A stretch of 64,000 nucleotides of DNA from Linnemannia schmuckeri (lineage: Eukaryota; Mortierellomycota; Mortierellomycetes; Mortierellales; Mortierellaceae): positions 620,001-684,000 of the forward strand of contig JANATG010000015.1 of NCBI GenBank assembly GCA_029449235.1. Reading direction: 5' to 3'. Shown in pieces: positions 12,300 to 22,176 of this stretch. The position numbers and the translations under genes are program-made. Every line of letters starts with the position of its first letter. Position 1 is the first letter of the stretch. The notes beneath the pieces are model-generated. The model had not been told where the DNA came from, ran no database searches, and saw only the letters and a list, made by a program, of their open reading frames with translations.

Positions 12300-14877
12300 A
12301 TGAACCACGACAGAGAAGATCCACTCATTGCCGACGAGGAGGACGATGATTACGAGGGATATATATATGAGGAGGCAGACGAAGACGACGACGATGATGA
12401 TGAAGGTAACGAAGATGGCGACTACCACGCAACCATTGAGGATATGGAGAACGACGAAGACTATGAAGACGAGGAAGACGAGGAAGACGACGACGATGAT
12501 GATGACGAGGCGAACTATATCGACGAGGACGACGACGACTATGATGAGGACAATGGCGCTATTAGCCTGGCCGAGTTGTTTTCAGGTGCAGGCAAGTTGT
12601 TTCTGATGATGATTATCCGTCTAGCTTACTGAGCCAATGGTGCCATTATTGCGTTACATGCTGATATTGGATTGCTTTCTATATTCCAACATTAGAGGGC
12701 CATCCAAACATGATTCGACAATGTAAGTATCCATACAAGAGTTTGTAATGGTCCAGTTATCTTTTCATCCCAGGTCAATGCTTGCAGAATCTGATTGTCT
12801 CTGCTCTGGTCTTTCTTAGTGCTGATGCTGATGCAGGGTGCCCAGAGTGGCAGCGGTCTGCCATTGCACACCGGACGAAGAGTAAGGACGCCTTCTCCGA
12901 TTCCCGAGCCTGACATTGAAAAGGGCAACGAGCTGCTTAACTCGGGTGAATTTGGTCGTGTCGACTCAGCCTATATACCTTCGAAAGACAATAAGAAGAA
13001 TGTTACTCGTAAACTTTGGATGCGACAGCTCAAGCCCCGGACAGTCAACCCTTTATCCATAGGCGAGGTATTGGGAGCTTTACACATGTTTAATGCTGGT
13101 CTAGGCACTCATTTATCGATAAACATTATGTTGACATTTTTTCACCCTTGTTATACATCAATAGTCAATTATACCCGACAACCCAGGCAAGGTGGTCGAT
13201 GCATATGAGGAATCCGCATATTCTGGCCAATACTCTGAGGACGGGTATGTTAATACTCTTGCGCAGCAGTGCTACTGGGTCTGTTGTCCCCAAATATATG
13301 TCTTTGGTTTTGTTCTCATCCCCTTCATTACCCAATCAAACTTAGGTCCCTGTTTGCATCCTGCGACAAGGACTGGCGACTGCGCATCTATAAAACTGCT
13401 GGTAACAAGCTAGTCCGGGAGAAGCTGATTCAGGGCGTAGCTGGTCGATGGACCATCACTGACCATAACCTTTCTCTTGACAACCATTGGCTGATTTACT
13501 CGAGTATTACACCTCATGTTTACTTGACACGAACTGCGGCGGATGCTCCTGATGCTCACCACCTGCTGGACTTTTCGACAGGCGATGAGGATTACGCAGT
13601 ACGTACGAATGTTCTTTCACATAACTGGATCACTGCGCAAGTTCAAGTTCAGAGTCAAAATAGTGCTCAAAGGCCATCTAACCCTATTATACATTTTTAC
13701 CCGTAGCTGTGGTCAGTGCGATTCTCGGGAGACGGAAGGGAGATTGTTGCAGGTGGCAAGGGCAAAATTTATGGTAGGTAACCATCATGGCATCCGGTTA
13801 AACTTTTAGCATGCAATGGAGATTCGGCAGCATCAGTATCTAATTTTAAAGGATTTTTATGGTTCATAGTGTACGATATTGAATCGAGAACTGTTTTGCA
13901 CTCTGTGAAAGCACATCAAGACGATGTAAACTCTGTATGCTTTGCAGAGCCGACATCCTCTCAAGTAGTCTTCAGTGGAAGCGACGACCATCTTGTTAAA
14001 GTCTGGTAAGATAGCTAATTCGGAGAATAGTTTGCATGGGTTGAGAAGACTAAGGTTGAGGATGTGAATCTCACGGCCTTTTATTGTTATGACTATGTGC
14101 TATAGGGATCGCCGATCAATGGGAGCAGGACGATACAGCACACCTTCTGGAGTTCTTGTGGGCCATGCGGAGGGTATCACCTATGTCACGTCAAAGGGCG
14201 ACAACCGCTATCTTGCTAGTAACGGCAAGGATCAAAAGATGCTTTTGTGGGATCTGCGCATGATGCACTCGAGTCGAGACTACAGCAAAATACCAAAGAC
14301 AAGAGATTCTGGTTTCGACTACCGATCTGACCGGTACAGGGGTCACAAGGCTACCAAGATTCCGGTATGTTTAGATGTCCAACAGCAAGACCAGATTTCT
14401 ACTATACCTACCATTCACGTTCCTTTGTCTAACACGCTCAACTTTTTGTAATAGGGCGACTGCTCGGTAATGACATTCCAAGGACACCAGGTGCTGAGGA
14501 CCCTGATCCGTTGTCACTTTTCGCCGGTCCACTCAACTGGTCAAAGATACCTGTACACTGGAAGTGCTGATGGAAAGGTGGCGATCTATCGGATGGATGG
14601 AACCCGAGTGCGAACTCTTGACACGAGTGAGGCCTTTCAGCGATATACTCAGAGTGAACGAAAGACGCCTTATGTTGCCCGAGATGTGAGCTGGCACCCG
14701 TACCATCCGACCATCCTGAGCTCATGCCTGGCTGACCATTTCTCGTATCACGCTGTCAGTGGTGGTATTGTGCAGCACACTTTTACTCGACCTGGTAACT
14801 TTGAACCCGAGATCTCGGAGACCTCTGACACGGAGCTACCACCCCCTCCTCGTCAGCGTCGTCGCTTCCTCTATTAG
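12300..14877 (+). CDS. DCAF11 (WDR23)-like WD40 protein, putative CUL4-DDB1 substrate receptor
   Basis: Nine exons: 12300-12585 (or 12591), 12696-12722, 12820-13067, 13165-13244, 13346-13598, 13707-13773, 13870-14005, 14106-14364, 14455-14877; 592 aa, or 594 with the longer exon 1. The N-terminus is almost entirely Asp/Glu. The rest is WD40 repeats, with family stretches SLFASCDKDWRLRIYKT, FSGSDDHLVKVWDRRS and LASNGKDQKMLLWDLR. WDR23/DCAF11 proteins present substrates to CRL4 ubiquitin ligase, and LEC14B-like plant proteins belong to the same family. Exon 2 is only 27 nt (GHPNMIRQ). Exon 1 can end at a GT (GTGCAG, weak) or, six bases later, at GC (GCAAGT, strong GC-type donor); both keep the frame. 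The gene ends 185 nt before the next start on the same strand. Confidence 0.88.
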
Positions 14878-15061
14878 TGGCGACATTGCATGCTTCGCGA
14901 GCAAATAAAAAAAGAATGTGGTCACTGTGACCACGATTTGCAGTCACTTTTTTTTTTTTTCTTTCTTTTGGTCACAAAATCGGCGAAGCATCTTTTCTTT
15001 TCAATTTTTTTTTTTCCACTTCTGCCTTGCACTCCTCTTCATACCACCACCCACCACCACT

Positions 15062-17546
15062 ATGGAACAAAACGAAGCGCCAGGCAATAATACAGATATC
15101 AACAGCAGCACCCCGCATCACGCTGAGAGTACAAACATTGCTGACCCTTCCTCAAGTCCATCCTCAACACCACAACCTTCCACAATAACACCTCCTCCAG
15201 CATCCTCTACCGCGTCAACGACTGTGCCCACCTCAACAACCGCTGCAGCCCCAAAGGTAGCACCTCCATCAACGACCGCGACAACAACCGAATCGGTTGC
15301 TTCAAGCACAACTTCATCTGTTCCCGTTACCTCATCTACTGCACCAACAACGATGACAACCGCTACTTCGTCAAACCCGAGTCCTCAACCGCCTGCACCT
15401 GCAGCAACACCCACTGCTCCCGCTGCTCCGACCACTACCGCCTCCACTACCACAACACCTTCAAACGATGCAACTGCTGCTGCAGCAGCACTAGCAGTAG
15501 CACCAGGTAGAGAAGATGAATATTGGTGTCATCAGGCAAGTTGACCATCATGCAGCGTATCACAACATCAAAGGGCCAGAAAAGTATGGTTTGCTTTCTG
15601 TCGACCAACGGACTAACGTTCTGAGGAATTGACTCTTCGTTTTCTCCTTGTGGCCCGATGCAACAGTGTCAAGCAGAGATCACTCCAATGATGGTACCCG
15701 ACCCGATGTGTCCAACCTGTTACAGCGAGTTTGTCGAAAAGGTATTTTTTCTTTCTTTCGTTACTCTGGCACATCCTGTTTGTTGTTTGCATATGGGGCA
15801 ACCTTCTTTTCTCTTCTTTTTTTGTTCTCGATGATTCTGACGGCGGAAAAAAACTTCTCGAAAATTTCATTTCGTCATAGATCGAGCCTGACAATGATCC
15901 CCGTGCGTTCGCTTCTCCCGCAGTCCCTGCTCATCTCGCAGGAGGATCATACCAATCTGACGACGGACGACATACCGAAGGAGGAGGAGGGGGACGAAAC
16001 CACCAAGGTCCCGTCAATCTCGAGGACCTCTTCCAGTTGTTTCAGGCATTCTACGCCCCTCAGAGATCAGAAGCACAACAGCGGCAACAACCTCAGCGGC
16101 AACAGGAGATCAATCAACAGCAACAGCAGGATCAAAATCAGCAGCAGCAACAACCGCATACTCCGGGCCAGTTTCTCAGGACGGGAACACAATACATCTT
16201 TACGTCTGGACCTTTGGGTATGACTCGTATGATGACTACTCCTGCGCGTGGGTCACAGCAGTCTGATGGCGGGTATACACTCGGAGGACGCCCGACTGGG
16301 GCTACGCCGACGACAGAAGGAGGGACAGAAACAGCAGGAGGTCAGCATCCACCACCACCTGGTCCACAGTGGCACAGCCCTCCCTCTCTCATTTCCGGGT
16401 ACGTCCATTTTCTTTTCGTGCGTTTCGCAAAATGACACCGGATCAACTAACCCGATTTTTTCAATTCCCCCGTTTGTTCACGATTTCATCATTGTTTAGT
16501 CTTTTGAATCGACTTGGTATCGAGATTCATTACACGACTGACCCAGCTGCACTGTCGGGAGGATTTGGTGGGCCAATGAGTTTCGGAGGCGGATTCCTCC
16601 CTATGGTTGGCAACCCTGGTGACTATGTTTGGGGACAGGGAGGACTCGACGATATTATCACCCAGATGATGGAGCTTCAAAAGTAAGCTCCTCGCGCCTT
16701 AATTGATTATTTTTTTGCGGTGGAGTTGAGATGGTAACCGGATTTACTTTTTTTTTTCTCTCGTTTTCACAAAGCCGGCAGCATGGTCCTGTAGGCGCCA
16801 CGGATGAGATCATCAATGCCATCCCTCACCACAGTCTGACTGACGAGGAACTGGGTAAGAAAAATGGCTGTTGTTGATTTAATGCGAAAACAGACAATTT
16901 TCGTCGATGAGACAGTTATGGATCACTAATTAGCATCTTTTTTAAAAATTGTTGTGACACGAAAAAATGTAGAGGCGAAAACGGAGTGCAGCGTGTGCAA
17001 GGACGAGTTCGCAAGGGAAGACAACTTACTTCAGCTGCCATGCAAGCACATCTTCCATGAGGATTGTATCAAGCCATGGCTCAAAGTCAGCGGCACTTGC
17101 CCCACCTGGTAACATAACAACAACATGCTCATGGTTTTGTTGATCTCGGCACTTTTTCATGTTTCGTTACAGTCTACTCTATCATCGTGCTGCTCTGATA
17201 ACCTTTTTTCTTTTTTTTGTTTGTTGGATATAGCCGGTTCTCGTTGGTAGGAGGACAAGACGGACAGCATGCAGGAGATCGCTCTGATGCTCAAGGAGGT
17301 CAGGACAATAACGGCAGTGGAAACAATGCGCCTTCAGGAGGGAACTCGAACGCATCTACTGAAGCGCGTTCTAGTACTGGCGGTGGTGGATTTTTTGGAT
17401 TCGGATCCGTCCCTCCTTCTTCAGGGTCAAGCATTCCTGGATCGTTCCCTTCCAACGACAATGTGCCTAATGTTAATGGTGGTGGCCAAACGACTGGTGG
17501 TACTCAGAATACCAACCATAACCTTCCCATTGAGCCGCTGGATTAG
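15062..17546 (+). CDS. RING-H2 E3 ubiquitin ligase with N-terminal zinc ribbon (RNF126/RNF115-like)
   Basis: Seven exons: 15062-15535, 15667-15741, 15881-16398, 16500-16682, 16775-16854, 16973-17108, 17234-17546; 592 aa. A Ser/Thr/Pro-rich N-terminus is followed by a small zinc ribbon (C156, C159, C173, C176) like the ubiquitin-binding BZ finger of RNF126/RNF115, then Gln-rich sequence. The RING-H2 domain spans 449-489: C449, C452, C467, H469, H472, C475, C486, C489. The tail is Gly/Ser-rich. Intron 1 begins with GC (CAG|GCAAGT) and splits the zinc ribbon between its first two cysteines; no GT donor restores it, so a GC-AG intron is needed. The last intron splits the final RING cysteine codon. 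An AATAAA at 17569-17574 follows the stop. The family ubiquitinates substrates in quality control and trafficking; substrates here are unknown. Confidence 0.88.
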
Positions 17547-19099
17547 TCCTTTTGTGTCTGTTTTAATGAATAAAGACGAGGATTGATAGAGTACTGAAGG
17601 AAAAAGGATGTTATCAACGATCGGGTAGCAGAATCGTCTTTAATGAAAAGATATCCATCACAGTATGTTTCCTGCAACTAACCTGCGCTTGAACATCGTC
17701 TCTACCCTACCCACAAATCCCATCCTTCTGCCTCTATCTTACTTCACCTTTTCCTCTTCCTTTTTCCTCTCTCTAGCTCCTACCCTTTTCCCCTTCGTTA
17801 TGTCCTATCTCAGAAAAGATGTCCATCTGAATTCTGTTGACCAGGCTAAGCGTGTCGAGGTCTTTGAGTGGACGGTCCCATAGCCATCACAGCAAAGTGT
17901 TATAGCCATCTGGTCCAAGTCGACCACCTCAAGCTCATCTTCGAGCCTATCAAGGATGTAAAAAAACCCCTAGTACTTTCAACGCGGAGCGGTAAATATA
18001 GGCTGCCTAGAGATGGCTCTGATAGACCTGCATGGTAAAACAATGGCACTCTACTTGCAAATACTTTTATTTTTGTTATTCTTCGGTAGGCGCCAACAAT
18101 AGGGCCCATGCTCAGTGTATTATAATGCAAGGCGAAATGGAAGCCATCATGTACGCTTTTAAGCCTTACTGTGAGGCTCTCCGCGCCGTGGGTTGTCCCC
18201 GCATTGCGTCCAAGTAAATATTCGCTCACACTTCCAGAGCTATTTCGATCACTGATCTACCACAAGGTCTGATAACTCATCACACGTCCTGCTCGCCTTC
18301 TTCTTTTTTAGCGTTCGCTTCGAAACAGGGGGCCAGAGAACTGCCGCAAGTTCTATTTGCAGCATGCCAAGGATGAGTGAGCTACGCGTGTTTATTGTGA
18401 GTAGAGAAGAGAGGGGGAAAATACCTCTCGCGTCCTTGTCGCGTACATCTTTGTAATTGTTCTTCACTACCCTTTCTTTCAGCTTTTCACTGGCAAGTGC
18501 CCAAAACATTTATTTTATTTTATTTTATTTTTTATTTTATTTTTTATTTTATTTTTTTTTTTTCGTACACAATTTTATTTCTCTGACAAACAGTACAAAG
18601 GAGGCATTTGGAAGTAAAGGGGACTACAAACCAAACTCTTCAGTACACCATCCGCCAGCCACAGTCCGATCCGGAGCCTGGCTCTGCGCAACAATTGTCG
18701 CTGCTCTTCACAGCAAAAACGGAAGACAAAATAAAACTAGATACGAATAAAGGGGATTTTTCCCATCCTCTCCATCAATGACAACTTCCTCCTTCCCAAC
18801 AGACTATCTAACAGCCGCTCATCAGCTGTGCGTGGTTCCTTGGTCGCTCCAGGGCAGGTTCCATCCTCATGTGTGGCTAGCGAAGCGCCACACGGGCAGA
18901 ACCCATCACGCGTGATGTAACCGTATCCTCGACTCCAGTCACCTCGGGCGCCGGTGTATTTGGATGTTTTGTGCCCAAAACCTTTATATTTCGAAACTTT
19001 CTTTCATTTCACAGAGGGTAATATCACGTGAAAATAAATTCTATATTGCTTGTAATACACTATGTAGATAAAATAAAATTACTCTTACAATAAGCTCAT
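17547..19099. other. Gene-poor region with coding-like fragments and ATTTT repeats
   Basis: No intact gene was found. On the plus strand, fragments at 17800-17880, about 17903-17955 and 18068-18217 look coding-like but do not join with sound splice sites and phase. An (ATTTT)n tract lies at about 18511-18560. A perfect 14-nt palindrome, CATCACGCGTGATG, is at 18904-18917, and a 7-bp stem with a 9-nt loop at 18871-18893. A separate minus-strand open frame is listed on its own. Confidence 0.4.
18737..19003 (-). pseudogene. Coding-like minus-strand open frame without a start (exon or gene relic)
   Basis: From 19003 down to a TAG at 18739-18737 one frame stays open for 88 codons, with a residue mix typical of real protein: GFGHKTSKY, DWSRGYGYITRDGFCPCG, THEDGTCPG. 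It has no ATG near its 5' end; a TGA lies just upstream at 19006-19004. An AG near 19002 could act as an acceptor, so it may be a terminal exon, but I could not find a matching upstream exon because the tRNA gene begins about 95 nt away. I do not recognise the family. It could be a relic of a gene or of a mobile element inserted beside the tRNA. Confidence 0.3.
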
Positions 19100-19171
19100 T
19101 CCTTGGTAGTATAGTGGTGAGTATCTCCGCCTGTCACGCGGAAGACCGGGGTTCAATTCCCCGCCAAGGAG
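19100..19171 (+). tRNA. tRNA-Asp (anticodon GTC)
   Basis: A 72-nt cloverleaf, with discriminator G at 19171. The acceptor stem TCCTTGG (19100-19106) pairs with CCAAGGA (19164-19170). The anticodon stem TCCGC/GCGGA encloses the loop CTGTCAC, anticodon GTC at 19133-19135. The T arm carries GGTTCAATTCC. There is no intron and no encoded CCA, as expected for a eukaryotic nuclear tRNA. A T6 run at 19173-19178 is a standard RNA polymerase III terminator. Confidence 0.97.
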
Positions 19172-19172
19172 C

Positions 19173-19178
19173 TTTTTT
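19173..19178 (+). terminator. RNA polymerase III T-run terminator
   Basis: Six T residues two bases after the end of the tRNA-Asp gene; this is the usual Pol III stop signal. Confidence 0.85.
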
Positions 19179-19889
19179 GCGAATTTTTTGGGCAGTTGTT
19201 TTTTTGCCCTTCGTAGAGGACAGAATGTGTTCTGAAGAACGTTCAATCGCTTCTGAAAAACAATGGCGATGATTGTTTTTTTTAATTTTTTATCAATGAG
19301 AAGAGAAGGAAAACGAAGGGGGTGTGACGACGCACAGGAGGAACACAGAAGGGAAGCACATGGTTGGCAAATTTTGTCAATAGTCGTCTTCTGTTCCCAA
19401 AAAGGATATTTTCTTGATTCTTCTCCAGTAGGATGGATGAACGAAGAAAATAAAGGGAGCATGTCGGCGTATTCAATTTCGATCAAAGGAAGAGAGAGAC
19501 AGGAAAAGACGGCGTTGTCGCCTCACCGCGAAGATAGGGACTGAGCGACTCCCGATCAAAACTAAGAAGGGGACAGGTGTGGATGACGACGTCTTTTCGT
19601 ACACTGGCCAATTGAAAGGTTCTGGGCTTTGCTTTTTTTTTTTCCAGTTTTTGCCACAATGGCCTGAATATTTATCCGCGCAGTGGGCCGATGCTCGCTA
19701 ATAAAAAGCAGGCAAATGCTCAGCCTAATTTTTCTATTTTTTAACACTCAACCCTCTTTTTTCAATTAACATCTCTTCTCTCATTCATCCTCTCTACTCG
19801 AGCACACTTCACCCACAACTCATCATAGACAAGTATCCTCAGCACCACAACCGCTGTCCCCTCATATCACATATACCCATATTACAAAA
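19179..19889. other. Intergenic region upstream of the lipase-like gene
   Basis: No gene is visible. The last 150 bases before the start at 19890 are C/T-rich and probably form the promoter and leader. Short open frames on both strands lack family features. Confidence 0.45.
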
Positions 19890-21808
19890 ATGACTGCAGC
19901 AACAACACCGACAACAGCAGCAGAGGCATCCCAGCAGGAATCCCAGCAGGAAGGCCGCCATCTCCTCGTTCTCAACCACGGGCTGTGGGGGAACGCAGGC
20001 CATGTCAAATTCATTGCCGAACAGTTCAAAGAGCGACTCGGTGATCGTATCCTCGTCGTAAGAACTTCTCGCGATCAAAGGAAAAAATAAGCTTGACTGA
20101 ACGTCGTTTCTCAAGGGTTAATATCTGACTCCCCTCTTCGCCAACTTTTTTTTCTTCTTGCAACGAATAGTATTGCGCGGAGGCGAACGAATCCAAGTTC
20201 ACATACGACGGCGTCGACATCTGCGCACAGAGATTAGTTCAGGAGATCCACAAGGTCATCGAGGTGATTGAATCCGGTGGCGATATTGAAGATCTCAAGG
20301 GGCACAAGCACAAGAAGAGTCATAAAAAGGAGTCCAAGAGCAAGAGGCAGAAGCATGCCAACGCCAGCAAATCCTCCTCTGTCACCGCCAACGGCAGTAA
20401 TATCAGCAACGGCGTCGGATCAACACCCTTGTCATCAAACCCTTCATCCGCATCATCTTCCTCCTCGTCACTCCACAGTCATTCCAAGATCAACACCGAC
20501 AGCACCGAAAGCAGCAAGAGTAGGAAGGTGACCCAGTTCTCGTTCTTGGGTTACTCGCTTGGTGGATTGATCGGACGGTTTGCGATGGGCCTGCTGGACA
20601 TGGAGAAGTTTTTCGATCCGGTCGAGCAGGGCGGTCAAGGGATCGAACCGGTCTATTTCGTCACCATGGCGACTCCTCATCTCGGCATCCGCAAACCCCC
20701 TCAGACTAACTTTTCTAAAGTCTTCAACTACCTCAGTTCACGCATGCTCAGTCGCACAGGTACGAACACTCTCTGTTTATTTGATTCGTATTTTTTCTTT
20801 GTCCTTCCGTGTTTCGATAGAAAGGCTTGTTCAACCAAATTGAGAAAAAGATGCTGACTTTTGCGATGGGTTGGTTTATATTACGTGTCTTCTCAAAAAT
20901 GTTAATTAGGTGAGCAATTGCAGCTGATTGACGACTATGCGAACGGGAAACCCGTCCTGCTGGCTATGTCAGAGCCCGAAAGCATCTTTGTCCACGCACT
21001 GAATCGGTTCAAGCGGAGGGCGATCTACTGCAACGTCCGCAACGACCGTTCGGTCCCCTTCTGGACAGCTAGTTTCTCGGACGCCGATCCGTTCGTCGAG
21101 CTTGAGTCTCTCCAGATCCAGTACAGTAGTGGTTACTCCTCCGTCATCGAATCATACGAGCCCCACGATCTGGAGATGCTTGCTCAACTCCAAGGCGAAC
21201 GTGCGGCTGCACAGAAGGAGATGCCTCTCTCCGAGAAGATCTCCAACATCAACTGGTCTCGTTATGGATTGTATGCCTTGATTCCTGTGTTAGCGCCGCT
21301 ATGGATTATCTTTGCGAGCACTACGATTTCTTATCAGGGGATCGATTCGAGGAGGAGAACCAAGCATATGGTGACTGCGAACGAGACTTTGAACAGGATC
21401 CGAGATCGGGCTTCGACTACGAACTTTGTACGATACCGAGATGATGATGAGGGTACCGGGGAGACTCAATCAGAACAGCAGCAGCAGCAGCAGCCTCATC
21501 TTCAGAGGAGGCGCTCGACGATCACGGTGCAGAGAGAGACAGGCGAGACAAGCACGATTGTTGAGGAGGGAACCTCATACTCCTTCCCGCACCTGAAATC
21601 AATTAAGCCCTTACCATTGCTTCCTGTCCAGATTGAGATTTCGAAGTTGTTGAACCAGCTGGAATGGAAGAAGGTGATTATTGACATCGACGGCATGAAT
21701 GCGCATGCGTCGATTGTTGTGCGCGAGAAGCGGTTTGCCAACGACGGAGGTGTTGCAGCTGTCCAGCACCTTGTCGACATGTTTAAGGGAGATGGTGAAG
21801 ACGCTTAG
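19890..21808 (+). CDS. DUF676-type serine hydrolase (lipase/esterase family), probably membrane-bound
   Basis: Three exons, 19890-20057, 20171-20759 and 20910-21808, give 551 aa. The alpha/beta-hydrolase features are LVLNHGLWGN near the N-terminus (oxyanion loop), nucleophile Ser185 in GYSLGG, an Asp candidate in VRNDRSVPFW and a His candidate in NAHASIVV near the C-terminus. Between oxyanion loop and nucleophile lies an inserted Lys/His-rich and Ser-rich segment (about residues 98-170, with GHKHKKSHKKESKSK). A hydrophobic stretch, YALIPVLAPLWIIFAS, around residue 390 is a likely membrane segment. Yeast relatives (Rog1 and others) are lipid-acting hydrolases, some on lipid droplets; the substrate here is unknown. 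AATAAA at 21840-21845 follows the stop. Confidence 0.88.
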
Positions 21809-22176
21809 GCATTTATTACACCCAACAGTAATATCAACCAATAAAAAAAACGCCCAAAAAAAATATTTCGTACGTGTGAAGGCATAACTTGTGGTCAAAG
21901 CGCAGATAAACGCACTAGAGTGGTAATGGTGATGGTGTGCCAAAGAGCAGCATGATTTTCTCTGATTGAAAAAGGCGAGCTCCTCGGGAGACCCCTCTTC
22001 TTTCCTTCAACCCTTTTTTTTCTTTTTTTTTCCTCCTCCACATTGCCCCCACTCACCCTTCGTCTTGCTTACTCCACTCCATTCCACCCAACAAAACTCA
22101 CACACTTTTTCTCACAGACACAGCAACACAAATAGCAAAGCAATAGCAACCCTTCCCTCTTCTGTCAAAGTTGACA
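21809..22176. other. Intergenic region between lipase-like and GH16-like genes
   Basis: It contains the lipase gene's 3' end and then a C/T-rich leader with T-runs (about 21995-22110) ahead of the GH16-like start. No gene is seen. Confidence 0.5.
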
